Of a stretch of 42,969 bases of DNA, positions 26,691 to 37,000 are shown piece by piece. The DNA comes from DAONJL01 sp035405645 [NCBI: bacterium] (GTDB taxonomy: Bacteria > JAGOBX01 > DAONJL01): the NCBI GenBank assembly GCA_035405645.1, contig DAONJL010000003.1:1-42969 (forward strand), written 5' to 3'. Made by a program: the position numbers and the translations under genes. Numbering within the stretch: the stretch's first letter is position 1; each line of letters opens with the position of its first letter. The notes under the pieces are model-generated. The model was given only the letters and a program-made list of their open reading frames with translations. It ran no database searches and was not told where the DNA came from.

Positions 26691-26718
26691 TTGACAAATT
26701 GAAAAAATGTGCTATAAT
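26691..26718 (+). promoter_or_regulatory. Consensus sigma70 promoter of the structured leader RNA
   Basis: Perfect TTGACA (26691-26696), 16-nt spacer and perfect TATAAT (26713-26718), the best promoter match in the window. The predicted transcription start is about 26724-26726, right at the beginning of the 17-bp helix, leaving a leader of about 205 nt before the ATG at 26930. Confidence 0.8.
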
Positions 26719-26720
26719 GG

Positions 26721-26929
26721 AAAATGAGGAAAAGAGAGAATGTGTTTGTCTCCCGCTAATAATTTCTTTTTGTAGAAATTATTTTTTCTCTTTTCCTCGT
26801 TTTGAAAATTTTTAGAGGAAACTTTTAATAAAATGAACTTATTAAAAGTTTTAGTAATTAGAAAAAAAGCGAGCAAATGTGCAATTATAAAATTGCACTT
26901 TATATCTTTTTTAAAAAGGGGGTTTTAAT
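26721..26929 (+). promoter_or_regulatory. Highly structured leader RNA, candidate cis-regulatory switch
   Basis: This is the only gene-free stretch over 300 bases (26567-26929) and it is full of pairing. P1: 26721-26737 with 26787-26803, 17 bp with one U-G pair. Inside P1 is a 20-nt one-sided internal strand (26738-26757) with the pyrimidine-rich GTCTCCCGC, then P2: 26758-26767 with 26774-26783, a perfect 10 bp. P3: 26819-26831 with 26839-26851, a perfect 13 bp. P4: 26879-26886 with 26891-26898, a perfect 8 bp with loop ATAA. An alternative helix pairs TTTCCTC (26792-26798) with GAGGAAA (26815-26821), which excludes both P1 and the base of P3. The ribosome-binding site AAGGGGG is at 26916-26922. 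I do not recognise any known riboswitch class or 6S RNA. Pairings were found by eye. Confidence 0.65.
26833..26928 (+). CDS. Possible 31-aa upstream ORF / leader peptide
   Basis: An ATG in the loop of hairpin P3 opens a frame of 31 codons, beginning MNLLKVLVIRKKASK and ending SFLKRGF, whose TAA at 26926-26928 is one base before the ATG of the 68-aa gene. AGAGGA at 26814-26819 could serve as its ribosome-binding site, although 13 bases is a long spacing. The peptide has eight basic and no acidic residues. Translation through it would unfold P4 and bring ribosomes to the next start. A frame this long can occur by chance in A+T-rich DNA, so support is limited. Confidence 0.3.
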   Translation: MNLLKVLVIRKKASKCAIIKLHFISFLKRGF

Positions 26930-27136
26930 ATGGTTATAGGACGAATTGGTTCAATTGAGGCAATTTATCCAAATGCTAATCAAATTCATAATTCATCAGT
27001 AGCAAAAGTAGCATCAATTTCAAAAGATTTAGGTGTTGAGCCAGCAATAGCAAATAAAGGACATGGTTCAGAGCAATTTGCATTTGAAAGTTTTAAAAGT
27101 GTATTAGCAGGCAGAAACTTCGAAGGAAAAGCATAA
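26930..27136 (+). CDS. Small protein of unknown function (68 aa)
   Basis: 68 aa, starting MVIGRIGSIEAIYPNANQ and ending SVLAGRNFEGKA. No signal peptide, transmembrane segment, Cys pair or recognised domain. The sequence is mildly polar with a probable amphipathic helix at about residues 22-36 ('SSVAKVASISKDLG') and another around 48-59 ('EQFAFESFKSVLAG'). It is behind the strongest promoter in the window, a structured ~205-nt leader and a strong AAGGGGG site 8 bases from ATG, all of which imply high or tightly controlled expression. Sense codon choice matches the neighbouring genes, supporting a real gene. Cell-wall genes start 83 bases downstream and may be read through. I cannot assign a function. 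Confidence 0.75.
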   Translation: MVIGRIGSIEAIYPNANQIHNSSVAKVASISKDLGVEPAIANKGHGSEQFAFESFKSVLAGRNFEGKA

Positions 27137-27219
27137 AATTTTTTAAATACTTTTATTTTATTGAAGATTTATTATTAGTAGAAAAATATCAAAAAAATAT
27201 ATTGTGTATTTTAAAAAAT

Positions 27220-28032
27220 ATGAAGATACTTTGCATAATTTTAATTTTCTTAATACAGGTAAAACTTGTAAAAGCCAAAGAAATATATACGATACAATTA
27301 GGTGCATTTAAAATAAAGGAGAATGCAGAAAAATTTAGCAAAAAATTATTAGAAGAAAATTTACCAGTTTATATTGAAAGCAATAATGAATTTGATTTTA
27401 TTTTCTGTGGAAGATATGAAACAAAAGAAGAGGCAAAAAGTGAATTACAAAAAGTAAAAGAATTGTTTGGGATAAAAGGTATAATAAAGATAATAAAAGA
27501 GGAGGAAAAAGAAAATGTTATTTTTAATCCTATTAGTGAAACTAAAATTATATCGAAGGAAGAGGTTAAGAATGAAATACCTAAAAAAGTAAAGAAAACA
27601 AAGTTAGAAAAAAAGATATTAAAAATGTCAAAAAAATTTTTAAAGGTAAAATATAACTATGGTGGAGAAAGTAAAAGAGGAATTGATTGTTCGGGATTAG
27701 TTTATGTGGTATTTAATAAATTGGGAATAAATTTACCGCGCCGAGCAGAAGAACAGGTGAATTATGGTGAAGAAATAATCGATGAAAATTATAGGATAGG
27801 AGATTTAATATTTTTTAAAAATAAGGAAGACGATAGGATAAATCATGTAGGAATATATATAGGTGATAACAAAATGGTGCATGCTTCGAGTAAAAAAAGA
27901 AGGGTAATAATTTCAGATATAAATGAAGATTATTATAAAGAAAATTTTTATATAGCAAAAAGAATAATTAATGGGAATAAAATTCTTATAACAGAAAATG
28001 GAAAATTAGAGGAAAAAAAGATTGACAATTAG
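27220..28032 (+). CDS. Exported SPOR-NlpC/P60 peptidoglycan endopeptidase
   Basis: 270 aa from the ATG at 27220; an in-frame TTG at 27202 would add six residues before the signal peptide and has no better ribosome-binding site. Signal peptide 'MKILCIILIFLIQVKLVKA'. SPOR domain at residues ~22-95 ('IYTIQLGAFKIKENAEKFSK', 'FIFCGRYETKEEAKSEL'), which binds denuded septal peptidoglycan. After a Lys-rich linker comes an NlpC/P60 domain with catalytic Cys in 'GIDCSGLVYVVFNKLGI' (residue 157), 'NLPRRAEEQ', 'GDLIFFKN', the His in 'NHVGIYIGDN' (209) and 'MVHASSK'. It cleaves peptide stems of peptidoglycan in the periplasm. SPOR normally sits at the C-terminus; here it is N-terminal. A lytic transglycosylase gene follows 44 bases downstream. 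Confidence 0.92.
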   Translation: MKILCIILIFLIQVKLVKAKEIYTIQLGAFKIKENAEKFSKKLLEENLPVYIESNNEFDFIFCGRYETKEEAKSELQKVKELFGIKGIIKIIKEEEKENVIFNPISETKIISKEEVKNEIPKKVKKTKLEKKILKMSKKFLKVKYNYGGESKRGIDCSGLVYVVFNKLGINLPRRAEEQVNYGEEIIDENYRIGDLIFFKNKEDDRINHVGIYIGDNKMVHASSKKRRVIISDINEDYYKENFYIAKRIINGNKILITENGKLEEKKIDN

Positions 28033-28076
28033 ATAAAGACAAAAATAAAATAAAAAATTTAGAGTGTGAGTTTTTT

Positions 28077-30422
28077 ATGAATATAATAAAAGTAAGTTTA
28101 ATAATTAGTTTAATATTATTTAGCAATTTGTTATCATATAATTTTTCCAATCGAATATATAATTACCTTTCGAGTTTAGATATTTATCAAACAGAAGAAA
28201 ATATAGAGCGTTCAAAAAAAATAAGAAGTAATAATAATTTAGCAGAAGAAGAAAAAGAGATAATTGATATGATTGTAGCATTATTATCAATAAAAACAAA
28301 AAATAATTATGAAATGGAAAAATGCTTATTAAATATAATAAGAGAAGGCAAAATTTTCAGGGATTATGCAGTATTATTTATAAGTGAATATTATATAAAG
28401 AAAAAAGAATATAACAAAGCAAAGGAATTAATAATAAGAGAATTGCGAGAAAATGAGACGATATTAACAATAGAATTTTATAAAATGTTATTGGATATAA
28501 ATACAAAAACAGGCTTGTCAAATAATATAACATATTATGAGACATTAGTAAAATACATACAAGAAGATGAATATTTTTTAGAAAGGTATAAAACAGAAGT
28601 AAAGGAATATGAATATAGATTGGCTGAAATGTATTATAAAAATAATTTAAAATATGAAGCATTAAATATAATAAAAAAAATAATAATTAATGATGGAGCA
28701 TATAAAAGAGATAGTATAAAATTATTACAGCAAATGATAAAATCAAATAAGAATTTAATTAGAGAATTAAATGATGAAATAATAAGTGAAATAATCAAGG
28801 AAAATATAGTGAATAAAAATTATAAAGAAGCAATAGCATATACAGAAGAAATAAAAAATATAAAAGATAAAATTCTTTTATTAGCAAATTGTTATATAAA
28901 AATGCGGAATTACAAAAATGCTGAAAAGGTGTTAGAGAATATAAAAGGTTCAAGAGAATATAAATTAAAGAAAGCAGAAATATTTAAAATAAATAAACAA
29001 ACAAATAAAGCAAAAGAGAATTTAATAGAAATAATAAAAGAAGATAAAAGAGATAGGAATGAAGAAAGAGCATTAGAAATTATGCTTGAAATATTATATA
29101 ATGAAATGAAATATAAAGAAGCAATGCGATATTATAATTATTTGGCGACATATTATCCGGAAAATAAATTATTAAGTGAATATTTATGGAATATTGGTTT
29201 TTGTTTTTTTGAAAGAAGAGAATTTGATGAAGCAGAAAGATGTTTTAGAATGTTATCAGAATATCAGAGAAATAAAAATATAAGAAGTGATGAAAAAGCA
29301 AAAGTATTATTCTGGGTAGCATTATCAAATGAAAAAAATAATAGATATGGAGAAGCAATAAAAATTTATAATGAAATAATAACAAATTATCCATTTACAT
29401 TTTATGCATATAGGTCATTAGAGAAATTTAATGAGTGTAAGAGCGAGATAGTCAAATACTCTAATTTAACAAATAATGAAGAGAATGATTTATTTCAATT
29501 AAATAATCGAATCAAGAAATTTTATAGTAAACCAAGAGTAAATTCCTATTATGCTTCATTTAATATTGATAATGATTATTCAACATTTAAAAGAAGATTT
29601 TATGAATATGATTTGAGAGAGATAGAATTAAATCAGCAATATAATAATAAAATAAAAGAGCATTTATTAAAACATTATATATTTAAACAAATTGGATTTA
29701 ATAAAATAAGTATAGATGAATTAGAATACATATATAATCAGACAAAAGATGAGAATGTAAAATATAATATAGCAATGATATATTCAAAAAATGGTGAGTA
29801 TAACAAATCAATAAATTTAATAGAGAAGATAATATTAAGTAATAATAATTACGAATTTAATTATTGTAATTTTCCAGCAGAGATAAAAGATATCTTATAT
29901 CCGAGATATTGGTATAATGATTTAATTGAGAAAAATGCAGTTTATTATAACATAAATTCGTATTTAATTAGAGCATTAATCCGAGAGGAAAGTAGATATA
30001 ATTTTAAGGCAGTATCAAATGCAAATGCTTATGGTTTAATGCAAATTATACCAGCAACTGGAAAATGGATAGCGCGGAAATTAGGTTTTAATTATTTTAA
30101 AAATTATCAGTTATATCAACCATCAATAAATATTAGTTTTGGAACATATTATTTATCAGTGTTATTAGAAAAATATAACAAAGATGTAATAAAAGCATTA
30201 GCAGCATATAACGGCGGCGGCGGGAATGTTGATAATTGGTTAAAAAGGCTAAAAATAAATGATGTTGATTATTTTGTAGAAAAGATACCATTTTCAGAGA
30301 CAAAAAATTATGTTAAAAATGTCTTGAAAAGTTTTTACATTTATAGTTTAATGTATGCTGGTAATTATAGAATTGAATATTCATATAACAAAACAAATTA
30401 TGAGGTAAATAAATATGACTGA
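28077..30422 (+). CDS. Slt70-type lytic murein transglycosylase with TPR-rich N-terminus
   Basis: 781 aa. Signal peptide 'VSLIISLILFSNLLSYNFS'. Residues ~40-600 are a helical superhelix of degenerate TPR repeats, such as 'RYGEAIKIYNEIITNYPFTF' and 'KEAMRYYNYLATYYPENKLL', comparable to the U-domain ring of Slt70. Residues ~615-760 form the lysozyme-like SLT domain: catalytic Glu in 'IRALIREESRYNFKAVSNAN' (near 638), 'AYGLMQIIPATGKWIA', 'NISFGTYYLSVLLEKY' and 'IKALAAYNGGGGNVDNWL'. It cleaves glycan strands to 1,6-anhydro-muropeptides in the periplasm. It is longer than E. coli Slt70 (about 645 aa). GAGTGTGAG precedes the ATG. It follows the SPOR-NlpC gene and overlaps the TPR gene by 8 bases. 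Confidence 0.92.
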   Translation: MNIIKVSLIISLILFSNLLSYNFSNRIYNYLSSLDIYQTEENIERSKKIRSNNNLAEEEKEIIDMIVALLSIKTKNNYEMEKCLLNIIREGKIFRDYAVLFISEYYIKKKEYNKAKELIIRELRENETILTIEFYKMLLDINTKTGLSNNITYYETLVKYIQEDEYFLERYKTEVKEYEYRLAEMYYKNNLKYEALNIIKKIIINDGAYKRDSIKLLQQMIKSNKNLIRELNDEIISEIIKENIVNKNYKEAIAYTEEIKNIKDKILLLANCYIKMRNYKNAEKVLENIKGSREYKLKKAEIFKINKQTNKAKENLIEIIKEDKRDRNEERALEIMLEILYNEMKYKEAMRYYNYLATYYPENKLLSEYLWNIGFCFFERREFDEAERCFRMLSEYQRNKNIRSDEKAKVLFWVALSNEKNNRYGEAIKIYNEIITNYPFTFYAYRSLEKFNECKSEIVKYSNLTNNEENDLFQLNNRIKKFYSKPRVNSYYASFNIDNDYSTFKRRFYEYDLREIELNQQYNNKIKEHLLKHYIFKQIGFNKISIDELEYIYNQTKDENVKYNIAMIYSKNGEYNKSINLIEKIILSNNNYEFNYCNFPAEIKDILYPRYWYNDLIEKNAVYYNINSYLIRALIREESRYNFKAVSNANAYGLMQIIPATGKWIARKLGFNYFKNYQLYQPSINISFGTYYLSVLLEKYNKDVIKALAAYNGGGGNVDNWLKRLKINDVDYFVEKIPFSETKNYVKNVLKSFYIYSLMYAGNYRIEYSYNKTNYEVNKYD

Positions 30423-30933
30423 AAAAGATGAATTATTAGATGAATTAAGTAAATTAGATGAGTTAATAGAAAAAGATAAAAAAGAAGAAGTAGAAGAAAA
30501 AAAAGATGGAGAAAAAAAAGAGGAACAAACACAAAATGAAAATAAAGAAATAATCGAGAAATTAATAGAAGAAGGTAATGAATATTATAGAAAAAGAGAA
30601 TTAACAAAAGCATTAATAAAATATCAGGAAGTATTGCAATTAGATAAAAATAATTTTATAGCATTATTTAATACAGGATATATATATATGGAAAAAGGTG
30701 AAACAGATAAAGCAATTGAGAAATTTGAAGAAGTATTAAAAATAGAACCAAATGATTATAAATCATTATGTAACTTAGCAGGGTTATATTATGAAAAAGG
30801 AAAAAATCAAGAAGCGCTAAATATACTTGAACGAGCAATAAGATTAAATCCAATAGATACAAACTGTGTAAATAATTACGAAATGTTAAAAAATATAATA
30901 AAGCGAAAACAAAAAAGAAAAAAATATTATTGA
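30415..30933 (+). CDS. TPR-repeat protein
   Basis: 172 aa, no signal peptide. The first ~55 residues are strongly acidic/basic low complexity ('ELIEKDKKEEVEEKKDGEKK'). Three TPR units follow at about residues 56-160: 'KLIEEGNEYYRKRELTKALI', 'FIALFNTGYIYMEKGETDKA' and 'KSLCNLAGLYYEKGKNQEAL', each with the W/Y-G/A-Y-A/P spacing. The C-terminus is basic (KRKQKRKKYY). GAGGT lies 9 bases before the ATG, within the slt gene it overlaps. TPRs mediate protein-protein binding; with slt and NlpC upstream it may be a cytoplasmic partner of cell-wall assembly, but that is only contextual. Confidence 0.88.
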   Translation: MTEKDELLDELSKLDELIEKDKKEEVEEKKDGEKKEEQTQNENKEIIEKLIEEGNEYYRKRELTKALIKYQEVLQLDKNNFIALFNTGYIYMEKGETDKAIEKFEEVLKIEPNDYKSLCNLAGLYYEKGKNQEALNILERAIRLNPIDTNCVNNYEMLKNIIKRKQKRKKYY

Positions 30934-31007
30934 AAGTAGATAAATTGATTATTTTTTATAGTCAGAAAAATAAAATATTTCCTACCAATAAAAAAATAAA
31001 AAAAATC

Positions 31008-31037
31008 TTGCATAATAAAATCAAAGTATGATAAAAT
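31008..31037 (+). promoter_or_regulatory. Possible promoter of the giant repeat protein gene
   Basis: TTGCAT (31008-31013), 18-nt spacer and TAAAAT (31032-31037) preceded by TGA, an extended -10 arrangement. It lies in the 155-base gap after the TPR gene, about 50 bases before the ATG at 31089. Confidence 0.45.
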
Positions 31038-31088
31038 TTTTTAATAAAAAATTTTTGAAAAAAATTAAATAATAGGTGAATAAGATAT

Positions 31089-34000
31089 ATGAAAAAACAA
31101 ATTAGAGTGATTATATTTTTTTCTTTATTTCTCATTTTTTATTCATATTTAATCGCCGCTCCAACCCAAATAAATCAATTTAAATTATATACAGTATCAG
31201 AAACAGTATCAACTACACCACCAATTCAAACATATACTTATTTAATACAGGATACAGATGCAAAATTAAATATATTTAATAAGATAGTAGTTGAATGTGA
31301 AGTTGATTCTTATGGTTATATTGATACAAAGTTAACAACAGCAGATAAAATATATATGCAAGTATATAATTACACAAACAATAAATATTATAATTTTGAG
31401 TGTAAGCAATTATCAAGAGATACAACAGCAGTAGATAGTGGTTATTATAAATATCGTTCGGATACAATTGATTTATTACGAACAAGTGGAATATTTGATG
31501 GAACAGGCTTTTCATCAAATGATTCAAATGCAATAAGATTTTTCATAATAGTAGATACAACAGCTTATGGAACATTATTAAATACAGTATATTATGTTTA
31601 TCCTGGTGATACACAGGTTGATTCAATTTATTTTATATCAAGTCCAACAGCAAATTATCAGAATTATATAATTTCTGATAATGTAATAATTCCAGATAAT
31701 TATGTATATATTGTTATTGATGCAGGTGATAGAAATCCGTATGCAGTAAAAAATCCAGTAGTATTTATAACAAATTTAACAAGTGGCGAAACAATTTTTG
31801 TTCAATTAACAGAAACAGGAAATTTTACTAATATTTTTTTAAGTGATGCAATACAATTAAGTTCAAGTGTGACAGACCAATCAACAAGGAAATTAAAAGT
31901 AAATTATGGGGATATAATAAAAGTTGTATTAAATAACAGGCAATTTTCGAATGTAGATAAATCAGATACAATAAGATTAGCAGTTCCTACCTCACCAACA
32001 AATATAATTTCATTAAATTTCAAAGATACAAATTTTGCATATAATTTAGATAGAAAAGTAACATTTAATGAAATAATGAATATAGAAGTATCAGCAGTCG
32101 ATGAAAATATATATACAGCAGATACAATTGAAGTTTTATTAGGTTCAGGAAGAGATACAGTAACATTAATTTTGACACAGGTTGCTACAATAGATGGATA
32201 TGGTATATTTCGCAATAATGAATATCGAATTGGAACAGTAAATGATACAGTAAATAAAATATTAAAGGTTCAGTATAATGATATAATAAAATGTTATGTA
32301 AAAAATTATCCAGCATTTTACGATACAGTTCAGGTAGCAGCACCAACTTCGCCGACACAAATACAAACACTACAATTTAAAGAAGTTGGTTATGTATCAG
32401 AATTAGATAGAAAAGTAAATATAAATGAAGTATTATATATAGAATTAACAGCAGTTGATTTAAGTCCATTAACAAATGATACAATAATAGTAATATTAGG
32501 AAATGGACAGGATAGTTTTTCAGTCGAATTAACACAGACAGGAAGTTCAGGAATATATGGGATATTCAGGAACAATGAATATAAATTAGGAAGTATAAGT
32601 GATACAGCAAATAAGACATTAAAAGCAGAATATAATAGTATAATAAAATGTTATGTAAAAGATTATCCAACATATTTTGATACAGTGCAAATAGTTGTAC
32701 CAACTACACCAACACAGATACAAACAATAAAATTTAAAGAAAGCGGTTATATATCAAATTTAAATCGAAGAGTAAATTTTAATGAACGATTATATATAGA
32801 ATTAACAGCAATAGATGAAAGTATATTAACAAATGATACGATAATAGTGATATTAGGCAATGGGAGTGATAGTTTTAATGTCGAATTGGTTCAAACAGGT
32901 TTATCAGGGATTTATGGTATATTTAGAAATAATGATTATTCAGTAGATTATTATTTTGATACAGTAAGTAAAGTATTGAGAGTTGGTTATGATTCAGTAG
33001 TTCGTGTAGTAGTAAAAGATTATCCCATTTATTATGATACATTACAAATAGTATCAGCATCAACAGCACCAATAACAGTAACAACAATAAAATTTAAAGA
33101 TAATAATTTTATTTCTGATTTATCAAATTTATTTGTTCGACCTAATGATTATTTATATTTAGAGATAACAGGTATAGATAGAAATGAATATCAACAGGAT
33201 AGCATAATAGCATATATAAAAAGTACGAAATATAATGATAGTATATATGTGTATTGCATTGAAACATCAAACCATTCAGGAATATTTAGAAGTTCTAATA
33301 TAGAATTAAATTTAACGACGACATCAACAAATTTAAAGAAATTAAGAACTGATTATAATGATACAATAATAGCATTTGCAAACGGCAGTACATTAAGTTG
33401 CACAATTTATACAGCAAGATATACAACACCAGAGATAATAAATAATTTATTTTTTAGCGACCAGAATTATAATATTCAGATGACAAATAGTTATATTGAT
33501 ATAAATTCAAATTTATATATAACATTATATGCACAGGATGCAAGTTATTTAACAGCAGATACTATCGAAGTAATAATAATCAATAAAACAGATGATACAA
33601 CAATATGGAATGGGAAATACTGGAAATATTCAGATAGTATAACAATAGAATTAAAAGAGACGAGCGAAAATAGTGGAAAATTTACATCACAAAATGCAGC
33701 ACCAAAATTAGGTGAATTTACTAATCAATATATAAAACAATTAAAAGCAGAATATGGTGATACAATTTTAGTAATTGTATTTTCAAAAACAGATATAACT
33801 AAAGATAATCCATTATTAATTGATACAATTTATATATATCCAACAAATAATATAAGCATTATAGAACCGTATTTATTAACATTTTATTCTGATATGACTT
33901 ATACCACTAAATTTGATTCTTATGTTCAACCATTTGCAACGATTTATGTAGAATTATTTGGACGAGATGAAAATCCATATTTTGTTGATGTAATAAGTTG

Positions 34001-37000
34001 TACAGTAATAGTAAATGATTCAGGTGCAAGAAAGATAGGAATAAATTTATACGAGACATCTAAGAATTCAGGTTTATTTAGAGGACAATTCAAAATAAAT
34101 ATTTATACAGATGATATTTATGATGTAGTAAAAGCAGATAAAAATAATGATGAAATAAAAGTATATTATGAAGGAATAGGAACAATTTCAAAAACACTTA
34201 TAGTTAAAAGTGTAACAATACCAGTTGAAATTGTAGCAATAAATTTATATTCTTCACCATCCTATGAGCCTTTAAAAATAGTAGATGACGATTATGAATT
34301 TAATTTTGATGAAAATATATATATTGAATTAATAGCAATAGATTCAAATCCATTAACAATAGATAATTTTGAAGTAGAAGTGTATTCAATGAAACCAGAT
34401 GGTTCAGATGTAACAGTAATAAGAGTTCAATTAGAAGAGACATTACCAAACTCTGGTATATTCAGAAATAATGATTTAATACCAGATAGAAAATCAGTAA
34501 AATTAGCATATTTAACAAATGATACATTAAATGAATTAAGAGTAAATTATGGATATATAATAAAAGTAGTTCCATATTCAGTAGTGAGTGATATAACAGC
34601 GCAAACAAAAATGACAATACCAAAACAGCCAACATTTATAAATGAATTTTATTTTTATACAGGGAGTGATTACTCAACAATCTTACCAGAAAATTGGCAA
34701 CAAAATGTAAATACAGAAATATATATGCAATTAACAGGCGCAGATGGAAATCCAAAAAATGCTGATACAGTAGAAATTATGCTTGTTGATGAATATCTTG
34801 ATGCAAATGGTCAGTTAGTTTTATCAGAAGGTGATTCAATAGTAATTGGTTTATTAGAAATATCAGAAAATGCAGGTGTTTATCGCGGAACAGCAATGTT
34901 AAGACGATTATCAAATGCAAGATATAGAGAAATAGGTACATCAGAAGGACATTTTGTTCTTTGTGGTGTGGACAAAAATGGAAATGGTAGATTAGATTGG
35001 AATAATAATGAAATATATGATACAGTAGTATTAGCACAATTTGACCCGCCTGATTATGTATATGCAATTGATTTAAGAACAGATTATACATATTCAGCGT
35101 CTTTAAATGTTCCAGTTTTACCATATCAAATACCAAAAAATGATATAAGGTATGCAGCAAGTGAAAATTTATCACAATTATGGATCGAAGCACGTGCTGA
35201 TTCTGCCACTGCTTCAAATTTATTAAATGATTCATTTGCAGTCGAAATTATTTCTTTTAGAGGGGATACAATAATTCCTGGCTTAACATATAGTGGGGGT
35301 TATTATTATTTTGATGCAAGCAAATTAAGTAATCAGGATTTTATTGATAGTTATGTGCTTGATACTGATATAATAGTATTAAAAGAAGTTGGCGGTCCAA
35401 ATTCAGGTTTATATAGAAATTATGATGAAATAACAAATGAATATATAAATTGTGTAATAACATCAAATATAGCAGAAAAAGATAATCCAGGTAGAATATA
35501 TATCAGACAAAAAGAAAGTGATAATACTTATGGTGATACAATATTAGTTCGTTCGTTAGTGCCATTAGATACCAGTGATACAATAAATCCTTATGCATCA
35601 TCATATAAAACAGCAACAGCATATACCCGTAGTGCGACAAAATTATCCCCAATAAAATTAGATTATATTAGATTGTATGATTCATCAAATTATGTTAATC
35701 CAATAATTGATTTTCAGCGTTCTTTTGAAGAACCATTTGATGCATTATATATTCAGGTAAAAAGTGCAGATGCTGAAGGTTTTGCAAATGATGTTTTAAT
35801 TGATGAAATAGATGTTGAGGTTCATAATTTAACTCGTTCGCCAACAGACTTAAGAGGCGATACAAAAATAATAGTATCCTTAATTGAAACAGGTCAAAAT
35901 ACAAATATATTCAGAACAAAACAGGTAGCATATACAACAGCAAAAGTAATAAGTAAAAAACATGCACTTGATTTTGAAACAATAACGAGAAATGAAAGAG
36001 GTGAATTGTATTGTAATAGAGGTGATACAATTGTTATAATTGCACCAACAGTAACATTTGAACCAAATAAGAGTGATTATTATTATATAGCACAATATAA
36101 AGCCCCAAATCCAGTTTCAATTTCACGAACAAATGAATCTTATTCAGAAGCAATAACAACAAATTATTTAATAGATGAATTAATATATATTCAAGTAATT
36201 GCAGATAGGGGTTCAATATTTTCAAGTAATAGTATATTAAAAGATACATTGACAGTATGGGTAAAAAATTTGAATCCAAATATTGCATCACCATTATTAA
36301 AATTAGAATTAGAAGAAACAGAGATAGGTTCAGAAATATATAGGGTTAATACATATAAATATCCATTATTAAGATTATCAACTTTTACATTACAGGAAGC
36401 AAATATACTTGAAGCATATCCTGGTGATACAATAATAATGTGGTGTGAAAGAAGAGCATTATCAGAAACAGGTGGAATTATCTTAACAAATATTACAGAT
36501 ACAAGATATGTTGCGATTGAATCAAAACCAAAAACAATTTATTCAATTGAAATAAAAACTGGTCCAGATTATAAAATAGATTATAAACCAACAGATGAAT
36601 TAGTTTATGAACAGATAATATATGTTCAGGTTCGTGCTGATATTGGTGATGCTGCTTTAATTGAAACGACAGAAGTTTGGGTTTATCATTCAAAAGATTT
36701 AACAGATACAATTGAAGTAGTTTTAACAGAAGAAGCACCTGCTTCACCATTTTATCGTGGAACCTTTAAAATAAAACCATTAACAAATGATACTCTTGAT
36801 GAAATTGGTGTTGACCCAGGAGAAACAATTGTAGTCAAACATCCATTAAATTGGAATATAGCATCGCCAATATTAAAGATTGCCTCACCAACACCACCAT
36901 CAAATGTAAATTCTGTTGCATTTACAGATGAAGGCTATACTAAAAAATTAAGAGATGTAAATGGTGGTTATGTATTACCATATCCAACGGATAATATTTT

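Noticed and set aside
26721-26803. Could be a 6S RNA
   Set aside because: The long closing helix is suggestive, but the internal loop is one-sided (20 nt against 3 nt) instead of a large symmetric bubble, and the element sits directly upstream of a coding gene. Not fully excluded.
34777-35235. Reverse-strand open frames of 60-150 codons inside large plus-strand genes (for example here, 7349-7789 and 13728-14021 on the other strand)
   Set aside because: Products are Leu/His/Ile/Tyr-rich low-complexity shadows of A+T-rich genes, with no ribosome-binding site or domain.
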